64,000 nt of DNA, from NCBI GenBank assembly GCA_965230515.1, contig OZ246007.1, positions 2,108,001 to 2,172,000 on the forward strand, read 5' to 3'. Each line of letters opens with the position of its first letter. Position 1 is the stretch's first letter. The translations under genes and the position numbers were made by a program. The notes under the pieces are model-generated. The model did not search any database. It was not told the origin of the DNA and worked only from the letters and a program-made list of their open reading frames with translations. Positions 52,807-62,398 of this stretch are shown here, one piece after another. This DNA comes from JAJFKB01 sp965230515 (GTDB taxonomy: Bacteria > Pseudomonadota > Gammaproteobacteria > Pseudomonadales > IMCC2047).

Positions 52807-54921
52807 GTGAAACTTACATCAATAGTTAAAACACCCTTGATCATGTCAGCGGCGCTGCTTCCTGCGCTGACACTGGCAGACAACCGCATCGAAGAGATTG
52901 TGGTCAATGCTGATTTTCGTCCACAGGAACTGATGGACTTGCCGGCCAGCTTGAGCGTAGTCTCAAGTGACACGATTGATGCCAGAAATGCGCGTCATTT
53001 CGATGAGATACTCAATGCGGCACCCAATGTGAACTTTGCTGCCGGGGCATCCCGGGGGCGCTTTATCCAGCTTCGTGGTATTGGTGAGCGCAGTCAATTT
53101 GTCGATCCTGTTAACCCATCGGTTGGGGTGATGGTTGATGAGATTGACTTCAGCGGTATCGGTAATGCCGGAACGCTGTTTGATATCAATCAGGTTGAAA
53201 TTCTACGCGGCCCACAGGGTACACGATTCGGTAATAACGCGCTGGCCGGGCTGGTTTACCTGACTTCAAACAACCCGACAGAAACCTTTGAGGGTGCGCT
53301 GGAGGCCAGTGCCGCGAATTATGACACCTGGAGCACTGGTATTGTGCTCAGCGGACCTATTTCGCCTGATCTGTTAGGACGTTTTGCGGTACAGCAATAT
53401 CAAAGTGACGGATTCATTGATAACGATTACCTTAATCGAGAAGACACCAATGACCGTGATGAGCTGACAGTACGCGGCAAGTTACGCTGGTTGGCAAGTG
53501 ATAATCTGAGCTTTGATTTCTCTCTGTTCTACGCGGATCTTGATAACGGTTACGATGCCTTTTCGCTGGACAGAAATCGCAACACGTTGTCCGATGAGCC
53601 GGGACAGGATCGTCAGGAATCAACGGCCGTCTCTCTAGGGGCCACCTGGGAGTCAGCGGCCGGTTTTAACCTGGAAGCCAGCCTGGTCTATCAGGAGTCC
53701 GATCTGGAGTACGGCTACGATGAGGACTGGGCATTTGTGGGAATTCATCCCTGGGAATACCAATCGGTCGATAACTATGTGCGTGACCGGGAACAGCTGA
53801 GTGTTGATCTGCGTCTGCTTTCACAGGATGGCAGCGAACTGTTTAATGGCACCACCCATTGGGTTGTGGGGCTCTATTTCGAAGATCAGGAAGAACAGCT
53901 TGAACGCACCTATACCTATGGTGATGTGCCGTTATTTGAGAGTGATTCGGAAATGCAGACACTGGCCCTTTACGGTGAACTGGACTCGCAGCTGGCGGAA
54001 AACCTCACGCTTAAGGTGGGGCTGCGACTCGAGCAGTTTGATCATGAGTATCGGGATAATATCGGTATCGATGCCGAGCCGGACGATGATATGTGGGGTG
54101 GGCAGATCAGCCTGGAGTATCAGCTAAACGACAACAGCATGGTCTACGGTCTGGTATCGAGGGGCTACAAAGCCGGCTCGGTTAACGGTAATGCGCTGGG
54201 CAAGGCGCTGCTGCGTGCCTGGCCGCCTACTCTGGTGGACTTTCTGACCCGGCATCTGGAGTTTGATACGGAAACGCTGCTCAATTTTGAGCTGGGTTAT
54301 AAGGGCAGCTACCTTGATGACCGTCTGCAAACACGGCTGTCGCTGTTCCGTATGGATCGCAGCGATATGCAGCTCAAAGCCTGGGTGGTGGATGGCGTGC
54401 AGTTTGCCGGCTATACCGATAATGTTGATCAGGGTGAGAACTACGGTCTGGAACTGGAAACCCGCTGGCAGGTGACGGATGCGCTTCAACTGTTTGCCAA
54501 TATAGGCTGGCTGGAAACCGAGTTGGAAGAAGACTTCTTTGTCGATGATGTGGATCTCGGATTGGTTAACAAGAAAGGCCGCGAACAGGCACACGCACCG
54601 AATTATCAGTTCAATGTCGGTGGGCAGCTCGAATTTGCCCAGAGTTTTTATGCGCGACTGGAAGTGGAAGGGAAAGATGAGTTTTACTATTCCAATAGCC
54701 ACGAATCAAAATCCGATAGTTTTGAACTGGTCAATCTGACCTTGGGATACCGGGGTGAAAATTTTGATTTGACACTGTGGAGCCGGAATCTGCTGGATAA
54801 AGATTATGGCGTGCGAGGGTTCCGCTTTGGTAATGATCCGCGTGACTTTTATGCCACGCATACCTATGAGCAGTTGGGTGAACCCAGGGTCTTTGGTGTG
54901 ACCGGGAAGTATCGCTTTTGA
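52807..54921 (+). CDS. TonB-dependent outer-membrane receptor, probably for thiamine
   Basis: Outer-membrane barrel of 704 residues with a signal peptide to about residue 24 (MKLTSIVKTPLIMSAALLP start). A TonB box-like EEIVVNA lies near residue 28, the plug domain follows (VEILRGPQGTRFGNNALAG near 130), and a 22-strand barrel ends in KYRF. The TPP riboswitch upstream and the thiamine genes downstream indicate thiamine or a thiamine precursor as cargo. It starts at GTG after AAGGAG. Confidence 0.92.
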   Translation: MKLTSIVKTPLIMSAALLPALTLADNRIEEIVVNADFRPQELMDLPASLSVVSSDTIDARNARHFDEILNAAPNVNFAAGASRGRFIQLRGIGERSQFVDPVNPSVGVMVDEIDFSGIGNAGTLFDINQVEILRGPQGTRFGNNALAGLVYLTSNNPTETFEGALEASAANYDTWSTGIVLSGPISPDLLGRFAVQQYQSDGFIDNDYLNREDTNDRDELTVRGKLRWLASDNLSFDFSLFYADLDNGYDAFSLDRNRNTLSDEPGQDRQESTAVSLGATWESAAGFNLEASLVYQESDLEYGYDEDWAFVGIHPWEYQSVDNYVRDREQLSVDLRLLSQDGSELFNGTTHWVVGLYFEDQEEQLERTYTYGDVPLFESDSEMQTLALYGELDSQLAENLTLKVGLRLEQFDHEYRDNIGIDAEPDDDMWGGQISLEYQLNDNSMVYGLVSRGYKAGSVNGNALGKALLRAWPPTLVDFLTRHLEFDTETLLNFELGYKGSYLDDRLQTRLSLFRMDRSDMQLKAWVVDGVQFAGYTDNVDQGENYGLELETRWQVTDALQLFANIGWLETELEEDFFVDDVDLGLVNKKGREQAHAPNYQFNVGGQLEFAQSFYARLEVEGKDEFYYSNSHESKSDSFELVNLTLGYRGENFDLTLWSRNLLDKDYGVRGFRFGNDPRDFYATHTYEQLGEPRVFGVTGKYRF

Positions 54922-54960
54922 TTAGAATTCCTGTGATTAATTTATAGGAGTCATTTGATA

Positions 54961-54993
54961 AGACCGGAAATTTCGGCTTGAGATATCCGGTCT
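54961..54993 (+). promoter_or_regulatory. Hairpin between receptor and YkoF genes
   Basis: AGACCGGA (54961-54968) pairs perfectly with TCCGGTCT (54986-54993) around a 17-base loop. No T-run follows. It may stabilise or process the transcript between the receptor and the downstream genes. Confidence 0.4.
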
Positions 54994-55011
54994 CTGATAA
55001 GAGGATGAACA

Positions 55012-55272
55012 ATGAAGGTATCTGTGGAAATTAGCATGTATCCTTTGCGCGATGAGTTTCTTCCGGTAATCGCCGGCTTTATCGAACAACTGAATCAGGA
55101 TCAGCGGGTTGAGGTGAAAACCAATAGTATGAGTACACAGCTGTTTGGTGAGTACGATCAGGTAATGGCGCTGTTGCAGGCCTCAATCAAGGAATCGTTC
55201 GAGCGTTTTGACAAGGTGGTGTTTGCCACTAAATTTATACATGGAGACACACGCGCTAACGGTTATGAGTGA
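55012..55272 (+). CDS. YkoF/MTH1187-type thiamine-binding protein
   Basis: 86 residues with the pattern VSVEISMYPLRDEFLPVI and VKTNSMSTQLFGEYDQVM, as in the thiamine/HMP-binding YkoF and the MTH1187/YqgV family. It has no signal peptide, so it acts in the cytoplasm. It lies between the receptor and the PnuC-type transporter, and overlaps the latter by 8 bases. A carrier or sensor of thiamine during import is a reasonable guess. Confidence 0.85.
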   Translation: MKVSVEISMYPLRDEFLPVIAGFIEQLNQDQRVEVKTNSMSTQLFGEYDQVMALLQASIKESFERFDKVVFATKFIHGDTRANGYE

Positions 55273-55894
55273 TATTGTCGCGACACTTCAATCAGCCCTG
55301 GCAGCTATGTCCTTGATAGAAGCTATCGCAGTTTCTCTGGGTGTGGTCTATCTGCTGTTGGCGATGAAGGAGAATATTCTCTGCTGGTACGCCGCGCTTA
55401 TTAGCACAGCGCTTTCGATCTATATTTTCTGGGATGTTGATCTGGTTATGGAGTCCGCATTGCAGATCTATTACCTGGTGATGGCGGTTTATGGCTGGTA
55501 CCAGTGGAAGTATGGTGCCAGCGATAAAGCGCAGTTGCCGATAGTGAGCTGGCCTTTGCAGACCCATCTTCGGCTGTTGGTGCTGGTGCTGGGCTGTTCC
55601 GCGATATCCGGGTTCCTGCTTACGGAAAACTCCAGCGCGGCCTGGCCTTATCTGGATTCTTTTACCACCTGGGGCAGTATTGTGACCACCTATATGGTGG
55701 CCAAAAAAGTACTGGAAAACTGGATTTATTGGCTGGTTATTGATTCTTTATCAATTTTTCTATACCTTGATCGCGGCCTTTATTTGTATGCCTTATTGTT
55801 TATGGTCTATATTGTGATTGTAATTTTTGGGCTGCTGACATGGACACGACACTACCAGAATCAGGGACAGAAAACTCTCAACAGCGCTATCTGA
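55265..55894 (+). CDS. pnuT: PnuC-family transporter, probably thiamine (PnuT)
   Basis: Inner-membrane facilitator of 209 residues with about seven hydrophobic segments. The family stretches are AMKENILCWYAALISTALSI and IYYLVMAVYGWYQWKYG. PnuC homologues move NMN riboside, riboflavin or thiamine; TPP-riboswitch control and the downstream kinase indicate thiamine. The start ATG 55265 lies inside the ykoF end. The frame runs 55 bases into the kinase gene. Confidence 0.88.
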   Translation: MSDIVATLQSALAAMSLIEAIAVSLGVVYLLLAMKENILCWYAALISTALSIYIFWDVDLVMESALQIYYLVMAVYGWYQWKYGASDKAQLPIVSWPLQTHLRLLVLVLGCSAISGFLLTENSSAAWPYLDSFTTWGSIVTTYMVAKKVLENWIYWLVIDSLSIFLYLDRGLYLYALLFMVYIVIVIFGLLTWTRHYQNQGQKTLNSAI

Positions 55895-56775
55895 ATCTTG
55901 AGCAGGCGCTGCAAACCTACCCGCAATGGCAACATGTTGAGTGTACTCGGCTGCCCGTTGTCATCGAACCCTTTGATGCCGGCCTAACCAACCAGTGTTA
56001 CCTCGTACAGGCGGGTGATAAGCGCTGTGTGATGAGGCTCAATGCACAAAACAGCCGTATTATGGGGCTTGACCGTATCAATGAGGCGGTTGCTTTGCAA
56101 CATGCGGAAACGGCAGGTTTAGGTGCGCCGGTCGTGTACTGCTCCCCGGAACAGGGGGTTTTGGTTACGGCATACCTTGAAGGACGGCAATGGACTCAGG
56201 CGCAGGTTCAAACCCGTTTTAATCTGGAACGACTGGCGGCTTTGCTGAAGCAGGTACATGCGTTACCGGCCACCGGTAAAGTGCTGGATCCGAGGATGGT
56301 GACCGATCGCTACTGGAAGGGCGTGCAGGATCAATTTGTGATTATTCCGCCCCGGTTCAAAGCGTTACGACAAAAAATGGAACGGCTGATGCTAGCGACG
56401 CTGTCGGATTATCCGCAGCGTTGTTTCTGCCATAATGACATGGTGTGCGCCAATATTATTGACGCCGGTGATCGGCTTTTCCTGCTTGACTGGGAGTATG
56501 CAGCCATGGGAGATCCACTGTTTGACGTGGCGGTGATAGTCCACAATCACCAGCTTGATGAAAAGCAGATGAACTATCTGCTGGAGTGTTATTCCGGAAC
56601 GATTGACAGCGCAACGCGAAGACAGTTTTTGAGTAACTACGCCATTTACATCTATATCGATATGCTCTGGTACTGGTTTCAAAGCGCTTCCCACCCCCGC
56701 CAGGGTTTTGCTTCGATCGCTGAAAGCAAGCTGGATACGCTGGTGGCACTGTTGCATGAGTTGGGTATCGGCTGA
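55840..56775 (+). CDS. Thiamine kinase-like phosphotransferase
   Basis: APH/choline-kinase fold protein of 311 residues. The catalytic loop is CHNDMVCANII near residue 200 (HxDxxxxN), and the metal motif LLDWEYAAMGDP near 215. E. coli ThiK has the same fold. Coupling with a PnuC facilitator fits trapping of imported thiamine by phosphorylation. It overlaps pnuT by 55 bases and ends 6 bases from the convergent dnaE2. Confidence 0.85.
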   Translation: MDTTLPESGTENSQQRYLNLEQALQTYPQWQHVECTRLPVVIEPFDAGLTNQCYLVQAGDKRCVMRLNAQNSRIMGLDRINEAVALQHAETAGLGAPVVYCSPEQGVLVTAYLEGRQWTQAQVQTRFNLERLAALLKQVHALPATGKVLDPRMVTDRYWKGVQDQFVIIPPRFKALRQKMERLMLATLSDYPQRCFCHNDMVCANIIDAGDRLFLLDWEYAAMGDPLFDVAVIVHNHQLDEKQMNYLLECYSGTIDSATRRQFLSNYAIYIYIDMLWYWFQSASHPRQGFASIAESKLDTLVALLHELGIG

Positions 56776-56781
56776 GCGGTT

Positions 56782-59700
56782 TCAATGAAAGTCCCGTGAG
56801 GGCAACAGCATACCGGTGACAGCCTCACTTTGGTCAATAATCTCTCCGGCAATCACGTGCGTGACAGCGCCTTTACGCTCCAGAATACCCTTTACCATCA
56901 GTAGCTTTCCGGTCAGCAGTGGCTGACGGAAACGCTCCTGTAGATCACGCCAGACGATAACATTCAGGTTGCCCGTTTCATCCTCCAGGGTCAGAAAAAT
57001 GACCCCTGATGCGGTGCCGGGACGCTGCCTGCCGGTGACAATGCCGGCGATACGGACAAAGCGGCCATGGCTGACCTGTTGCAGGGCCGCAGCTGTTCGA
57101 CAAGCATTAAAAGGGGGCTGGTTTCTCAGCACGGCCATAGGGTGCCGGTTCAGAGTCAGGCCCAGACTGTTGTAATCGGCAAATAACGTTTGTGCTTCGC
57201 TGGGCGGTGGCAGTATGACGCCGTCATTCAGCCGATGTGCGGGCTGGGTACTTTGGCTGAGGCTGGCCTTGCCGGATTTTGAGTGGTCCAGTATCGGCAG
57301 AGGTGTTTTGATGGCCTGGTTTTGCCAGTGGGCCTGATGCCGGTGTGCCGCAAAGCCGGGCATCGCATTGGCCTGAACCAGTGCTGTGCGCTGTTGCTGG
57401 TTAAGCCGGGTACGTTGCTGCAGGTCCTGCAGGTCGCTGAAGGGTTGCTGTTGCCGCGCTGTGACCAGACGCCGGGCGGCTTCAGCACTGAAGCCCTTGA
57501 TCAGCCTGAAACCGAGCCTCAAAGCGGGCTGTTGCGCAGGCATTCGTTGCCAGGACTCAAGAGTACAGTCCCAATCGCTATGGGCCACATCAACCGGCAG
57601 CACTTGAATCTGGTGACGCTGTGCATCCTGAATCAGTTGTGAGGGTGAGTAAAAGCCCATCGACTGGCTGTTTAGCAGGGCTGCATAAAAGGCGGCGCCA
57701 TGGTGACATTTCAGCCATGCAGAAACATAGACCAGCAGGGCAAAGCTGGCGGCATGGGATTCAGGGAAGCCATAACTGCCAAAACCTTTCATCTGATTAA
57801 ACAGGCGTTCGGCAAAATCCTGAGAATGCCCTCTTTGGCGCATGCCGGAAATCAGTTTTTCCTTAAATCTGAGTAGATTACCGTTGCGTCCCCAGCTGGC
57901 CATCGCTCGGCGCAGCTGATCCGCCTCGCCACCGCTAAAACCCGCAGCCACCATGGCCAGCTTGATTACCTGCTCCTGGAAAATAGGAACGCCCAGAGTA
58001 CGTTTGAGGACAGCCTCTATGGCTTTATTTTCGTAGCTAACCGGCTCCGTGCCATCGCGTCGACGCAGATAGGGGTGCACCATATCACCCTGAATCGGTC
58101 CGGGTCTGACAATGGCAACCTGGATCACCAGATCATAGTAATTCCTGGGGCGGAGTCGTGGCAGCATTGACATCTGTGCTCGGGACTCGACTTGAAATAC
58201 GCCGATACTGTCACCCCGGGATAGCATTTTGTAGGGCTCCGGCTGTTCTCCGGGAATACGATCAAGGGTCAGTCTGTTCGGACTGTATTGATTAATCAGC
58301 TCCAGACATTTTCGAATAGCGCTGAGCATGCCAAGCCCGAGAATATCAACCTTTAACAGTCCCAGAGCCTCGATATCCTCCTTGTCCCACTGGAGCACTG
58401 TACGGTCTTTCATGCTGGCGTTTTCCACGGGAGCCAGCTGACTGATGGGACCATCACAGATAATAAAGCCGCCGACATGTTGAGACAGGTGCCGGGGAAA
58501 GCCCAGTATTTCGTTGATCAGAAAGAGAAAACGGTCGGCCAGTTCCGGGTTGTTCAGCTTGGCATCTGTAAAGCGTTGTTGCAGGTCGCTGCGCCGATCC
58601 CACCAGGCCAGGGATTTGCTGAGCTGGCCGATGAACAGCGGGTCCAGCCCCAGCGCCTTGCCGACATCGCGAATGGCGCTGCGGGGTCGGTAAGTAATCA
58701 CTGTGGCGGCCAGCGCGGTGCGTTCACGGGAGTATTTTTTGTAGATATACTGTATAACCTCTTCCCGTCGCTCATGCTCGAAATCGACATCGATATCAGG
58801 TGGTTCATTACGCTCTTTGGAGATAAATCGCTCAAACAGTAAAGAGGCTTGTTCGGGACTGACTTCGGTAATATGCAGACAGTAGCAGACCACCGAGTTG
58901 GCGGCTGACCCCCTGCCCTGACAGAGAATTCCCTGCATTCTGGCAAAAGCGACAATATCGAATACCGTTAAAAAATAGTACTCATAGTTCAGTTCATGAA
59001 TCAGCTGCAGTTCCTTGTCAATTTGCGCACTGATAGCGGCGGGAATACCCTGTGGCCAGCGTTGTTCGGCACCCTGCACCACCAGTTGTCGCAGGTACTG
59101 GTCAGGAGTGGATTTTGGGGGAATCAGCTCCCTGGGATACTGGTAGCGCAGTTCGTCCAGAGAGAAGGTGCAACAACGACTGATGTGTACGGTTTCCTCC
59201 AATAGTGCCGGCGGATAGACTCGATGCAGCTTCTCAACGGGTCTCAGGTGTCGTTCGGCATTGCTTTGGCGCTGCAGACCAAGCTTTTGAGTTGAGGTGT
59301 TGAGGCGAATCGCAGTGAGCACATCCTGTAGAGGTTTACGTTCAGGCACATGCATATGTACATCACCACAGGCCAGCATGGGGATATCCAGTTGTCGGGC
59401 CAGTTGATAGCAATCGAGATAGTGTTGCTGATAGTCCGGTTGCAGATAGCATTCAACACCCAACCACAGGCGCCGGACAAAATACTGTTTTAGTTGCGTC
59501 CCAGTTTGCGGGGGCGTGGTGGACAATGGCAACCAGATCAGCAGGCAATGCTGGAGACAGAATTCAAAGTCCTTTTCCTCAAGCTGGTATTGACCCTTGG
59601 TACTGCGTCGACGACATAAGGTGATAAAAGCAGACAGCTCTTCATAGGCGGTACGGGTCGGTGCCAGCGCCACCAGTTTTGACTGCCCGGATAAGCTGAA

Positions 59701-59898
59701 TTCGCTGCCGACAATAAGCTTGATGCCGCTCGCTTTGGCAGCGACATGCGCTTTGACAATACCAGCCAGTGAGCACTCATCGGTAATAGCAATGGCGGCA
59801 TAACCAAGTTTGGCAGCCTGTTCAACCAGTTCCTCCGGGCGGGAGGCCCCGCGAAGAAAGGTGAAGTTGCTGATGCAGTGCAGTTCGGCATAACCCAT
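56782..59898 (-). CDS. dnaE2: Error-prone DNA polymerase DnaE2 (ImuC)
   Basis: Second DNA polymerase III alpha, used in damage-induced mutagenesis. The PHP domain begins YAELHCISNFTFLRGASRP. The catalytic aspartates are in PDIDVDFEHERREEV near residue 405. The finger and HhH regions follow, then a C-terminal OB fold. I chose the ATG at 59898, giving 1038 residues, the family length; the frame is open to 60012, but this would overlap imuB. It lies 16 bases behind imuB in imuA-imuB-dnaE2. Confidence 0.95.
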   Translation of the reverse strand: MGYAELHCISNFTFLRGASRPEELVEQAAKLGYAAIAITDECSLAGIVKAHVAAKASGIKLIVGSEFSLSGQSKLVALAPTRTAYEELSAFITLCRRRSTKGQYQLEEKDFEFCLQHCLLIWLPLSTTPPQTGTQLKQYFVRRLWLGVECYLQPDYQQHYLDCYQLARQLDIPMLACGDVHMHVPERKPLQDVLTAIRLNTSTQKLGLQRQSNAERHLRPVEKLHRVYPPALLEETVHISRCCTFSLDELRYQYPRELIPPKSTPDQYLRQLVVQGAEQRWPQGIPAAISAQIDKELQLIHELNYEYYFLTVFDIVAFARMQGILCQGRGSAANSVVCYCLHITEVSPEQASLLFERFISKERNEPPDIDVDFEHERREEVIQYIYKKYSRERTALAATVITYRPRSAIRDVGKALGLDPLFIGQLSKSLAWWDRRSDLQQRFTDAKLNNPELADRFLFLINEILGFPRHLSQHVGGFIICDGPISQLAPVENASMKDRTVLQWDKEDIEALGLLKVDILGLGMLSAIRKCLELINQYSPNRLTLDRIPGEQPEPYKMLSRGDSIGVFQVESRAQMSMLPRLRPRNYYDLVIQVAIVRPGPIQGDMVHPYLRRRDGTEPVSYENKAIEAVLKRTLGVPIFQEQVIKLAMVAAGFSGGEADQLRRAMASWGRNGNLLRFKEKLISGMRQRGHSQDFAERLFNQMKGFGSYGFPESHAASFALLVYVSAWLKCHHGAAFYAALLNSQSMGFYSPSQLIQDAQRHQIQVLPVDVAHSDWDCTLESWQRMPAQQPALRLGFRLIKGFSAEAARRLVTARQQQPFSDLQDLQQRTRLNQQQRTALVQANAMPGFAAHRHQAHWQNQAIKTPLPILDHSKSGKASLSQSTQPAHRLNDGVILPPPSEAQTLFADYNSLGLTLNRHPMAVLRNQPPFNACRTAAALQQVSHGRFVRIAGIVTGRQRPGTASGVIFLTLEDETGNLNVIVWRDLQERFRQPLLTGKLLMVKGILERKGAVTHVIAGEIIDQSEAVTGMLLPSRDFH

Positions 59899-59914
59899 AG
59901 GATAATCTCGAGCG

Positions 59915-61366
59915 CTAATAAAACAGACCGTGAACAAACCATTTTCGAGTGGTGGTGTCGCGAAACAGCCAATAGAGGCTACCGCTTTCATGTGCGGCAA
60001 TAAAATAGTCACGCTGTACAGGCTTGTTTTGCCACCAATGGCTATCGATGCGTTCCGGGCCGCGTAACAGGGTCAGTTGGCCTTGCCAGTACAGGTGATT
60101 CTGTCGCTGTTGCACAGGAGCGGGCTGAGGTAATAGCCAGAGGGGGCGTAGCTGTTTGGCGGCTGGCAAGGGTTCTTCAGAGGATTGGGTTTGTGGCCAT
60201 GGCAGGGGTTGCCAGGCCAGTTCAGGTACCTGCTCCTGACAGCAGGTGATACCATGTAGCGCAGTCTTACCTAATCTGGAACTGAGCTTGTCGAGCAGTA
60301 ATCCCGGTGATAATAGGGGTGAATGCTGCGACCCACCCCATAAGGAAAAAGATACCGGGGTAGTGGCCGTCAGCGAGCTACTGGTTAGCAGGATATTATG
60401 GACAGTGGTACTGAGCGGGAATGCTTCCAGTTTGATGCGGGTCAGCTCGAGAAATATGGAAAAACCGTTCTGTGGTTGTGAGAATGACAGGGCTAACGAG
60501 CGCTTTTCTCCTTTGATCTCGGCAAACTGCCACTCGAAACCCTGACAATCGAGTTGTTGTGTGCGCAGGTAGTCACAGAGCTCGGTTAACAGGCGCTTGA
60601 CCGGAAATAGCAGTCCCTGTTTATTCCGGATGCCCTCAATATAAAAAAGCTCACTGTGGAAGCGGGGTTCGAGGCTGACAGGTAATTGCGGATCAGGACG
60701 TTCCCCTGTGATCTGCTGTAGATAATGCAGGAATGTCTTGCCAAAACGCTTGCCAACGGCGGCTCGTGGCAGGTCCAGCAATTGACCAAAGGTCGACAAC
60801 CCCATCTCCTGTAAAAGGCTGATTTGTTTGTCAGGAATATCCAGAAGGGTGACGGGGATTTCCCTCAACTGCCTCGTTAACAGGCTGGATTCGATGTTGG
60901 TGATAGTTTGTTTCAGGGTACTGCGAGCAAATAACTCGGCAGCTTTTGGCGTATTCCCTAGGCCCCATTGAGCAGTGAATCCCTGCACGTTCAGACCCCG
61001 GATAAGCTGTTGCAGCAAAGCATGGAGACCTTTAAACAGGCGCAGACTACTGCTGATTTCCAGCAGCAGGATATCGGGTGATTTCAGACTGGCCATGGGA
61101 GAAAACCGATAGCACCAGCGTGACAGTTGATGCGCCGCAGAGGTCTCTTTAGACGCATCGCGCACCAGAACATGCAGCGTATCATCCAGCGCCATGGCGG
61201 TGGCTAATGACTGGCCTGGCCTGATGCCGGATGTTGCTGCAGTGGTATTGGTGCAGATAACCCTCCCCTGTTCACTGACCAGGGCGGGATGTTCGGACCG
61301 ACTCGTTTCACTCCGGGTAAAAACCTGAAGAGGCAGCAGCGGGAAGTAGAGACAAAGCCACAGCAC
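59915..61366 (-). CDS. imuB: ImuB, inactive Y-family polymerase adaptor
   Basis: Adaptor of 483 residues that bridges the clamp, ImuA and DnaE2. The N-terminus LWLCLYFPLLPLQVF has the Y-family fold without the usual catalytic acids. Little-finger and C-terminal regions (RPLWLLPQPAPV) follow. It has its stop 16 bases before dnaE2. Confidence 0.93.
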   Translation of the reverse strand: MLWLCLYFPLLPLQVFTRSETSRSEHPALVSEQGRVICTNTTAATSGIRPGQSLATAMALDDTLHVLVRDASKETSAAHQLSRWCYRFSPMASLKSPDILLLEISSSLRLFKGLHALLQQLIRGLNVQGFTAQWGLGNTPKAAELFARSTLKQTITNIESSLLTRQLREIPVTLLDIPDKQISLLQEMGLSTFGQLLDLPRAAVGKRFGKTFLHYLQQITGERPDPQLPVSLEPRFHSELFYIEGIRNKQGLLFPVKRLLTELCDYLRTQQLDCQGFEWQFAEIKGEKRSLALSFSQPQNGFSIFLELTRIKLEAFPLSTTVHNILLTSSSLTATTPVSFSLWGGSQHSPLLSPGLLLDKLSSRLGKTALHGITCCQEQVPELAWQPLPWPQTQSSEEPLPAAKQLRPLWLLPQPAPVQQRQNHLYWQGQLTLLRGPERIDSHWWQNKPVQRDYFIAAHESGSLYWLFRDTTTRKWFVHGLFY

Positions 61367-61375
61367 GGATAGCGC

Positions 61376-62170
61376 CTAGTTTATAGTCCGGGGGGTAAAG
61401 TTCGCCGGTGGAACAGATGAGTTGGGTTTGCTCAAGGCCATCTCTGGCAGCGGGTTAGATGCACACGGTTGTTGCTGGCTGTACGAGGAGGTGCGGTGCA
61501 CCGGGAGCTGGCTGGCTTTAATCTGCCGATGGCAGCCCGGAAGGGTTGTTTTGAGCTGCACCTGCTGTCCGGCCCAGCCACCCTGTTGTTTCAGAATATG
61601 CACCTGTAGAGAGGATTGGCTGGCGCTCAGGCTAAGGCGTAAATGGCTGGGAGAATTTTGCCGGGCACTGTAGTGAGGACGAATCAGCGCGGACAATCCT
61701 GGTGTTTTCCGGGAGGCGAGCTGAAGTTTGCGTAGTTGCCTGTAGCTGATATCAGGGCTGCCAAGCCAGCTGATAACACTGTTGCCGCTGTGCACCAGCG
61801 CCTGTTCCGTACACCAGAGCAGATCGGGTGTGCTGCGAGGATGAACGATGATGATTCGCTGCAGATTGACACCCTGTTGCTGGAGTGCCGGAGCATAGGG
61901 AATATAGGGTGGCGCAATCAGCACCAGTAAGCCTGGGAGCTGGCTGAGTTGTGCCAGGCAGGGAGTGAGCAGCATCAACTCGGCGCTGCCCCAGTGGCTG
62001 GGGAGTACTTCCAGCAATCCGTTCTTCGGCCAGCCCCCCTGATGCAGGACGTCGTTCAACGCGCCAAAACCGGTGTTGATCCCGTTTTTGTTCTGTGTGA
62101 GGGAAGATGCCTGCCACAGATCTGGACGGACTAATAGCGGGGCCAGAGCTTTGTCTTTATGGGGATTCAT
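61376..62170 (-). CDS. imuA: ImuA, SOS mutasome protein
   Basis: RecA/SulA-like protein of 264 residues from the ATG at 62170; a TTG at 62176 adds two residues. FGALNDVLHQGGWPKNGLLE is the opening of the RecA-like fold. A degenerate nucleotide site is at SHWGSAELMLL. It is the first gene of imuA-imuB-dnaE2, 9 bases ahead of imuB. A perfect LexA box lies 20 bases upstream. Confidence 0.9.
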   Translation of the reverse strand: MNPHKDKALAPLLVRPDLWQASSLTQNKNGINTGFGALNDVLHQGGWPKNGLLEVLPSHWGSAELMLLTPCLAQLSQLPGLLVLIAPPYIPYAPALQQQGVNLQRIIIVHPRSTPDLLWCTEQALVHSGNSVISWLGSPDISYRQLRKLQLASRKTPGLSALIRPHYSARQNSPSHLRLSLSASQSSLQVHILKQQGGWAGQQVQLKTTLPGCHRQIKASQLPVHRTSSYSQQQPCASNPLPEMALSKPNSSVPPANFTPRTIN

Positions 62171-62190
62171 GAGCAAAAAGGTATCGCGTA

Positions 62191-62210
62191 TACTGTATAT
62201 ATATACAGTA
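62191..62210. promoter_or_regulatory. LexA (SOS) box of the imu operon
   Basis: TACTGTATATATATACAGTA is a perfect 20-base palindrome containing CTGT-N8-ACAG, the consensus for gammaproteobacterial LexA. It lies 20 bases from the imuA start, close enough to block transcription. It could also affect the divergent DUF11 gene. Confidence 0.94.
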
Positions 62211-62332
62211 TATCTTTTTGAAAGGTTTTGACAATACCGGCAGCATTTTTTATGGAGATGGATGTTTTGGGGAAGCAGTAGAACACCCGTTTAACCGAAA
62301 AAAGAGATTTTCTGGGCGAAAGAATATTAAAT

Positions 62333-62361
62333 TTGTATCTCTTTCTCGCTGCTAATATTAT
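62333..62361 (+). promoter_or_regulatory. Promoter of the DUF11 gene
   Basis: TTGTAT (62333-62338) and TATTAT (62356-62361) are 17 bases apart, about 38 bases upstream of the start codon. Confidence 0.5.
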
Positions 62362-62398
62362 GCTCCATAATTTTTCGCGGTCCAGGAGAGAATAAAGC

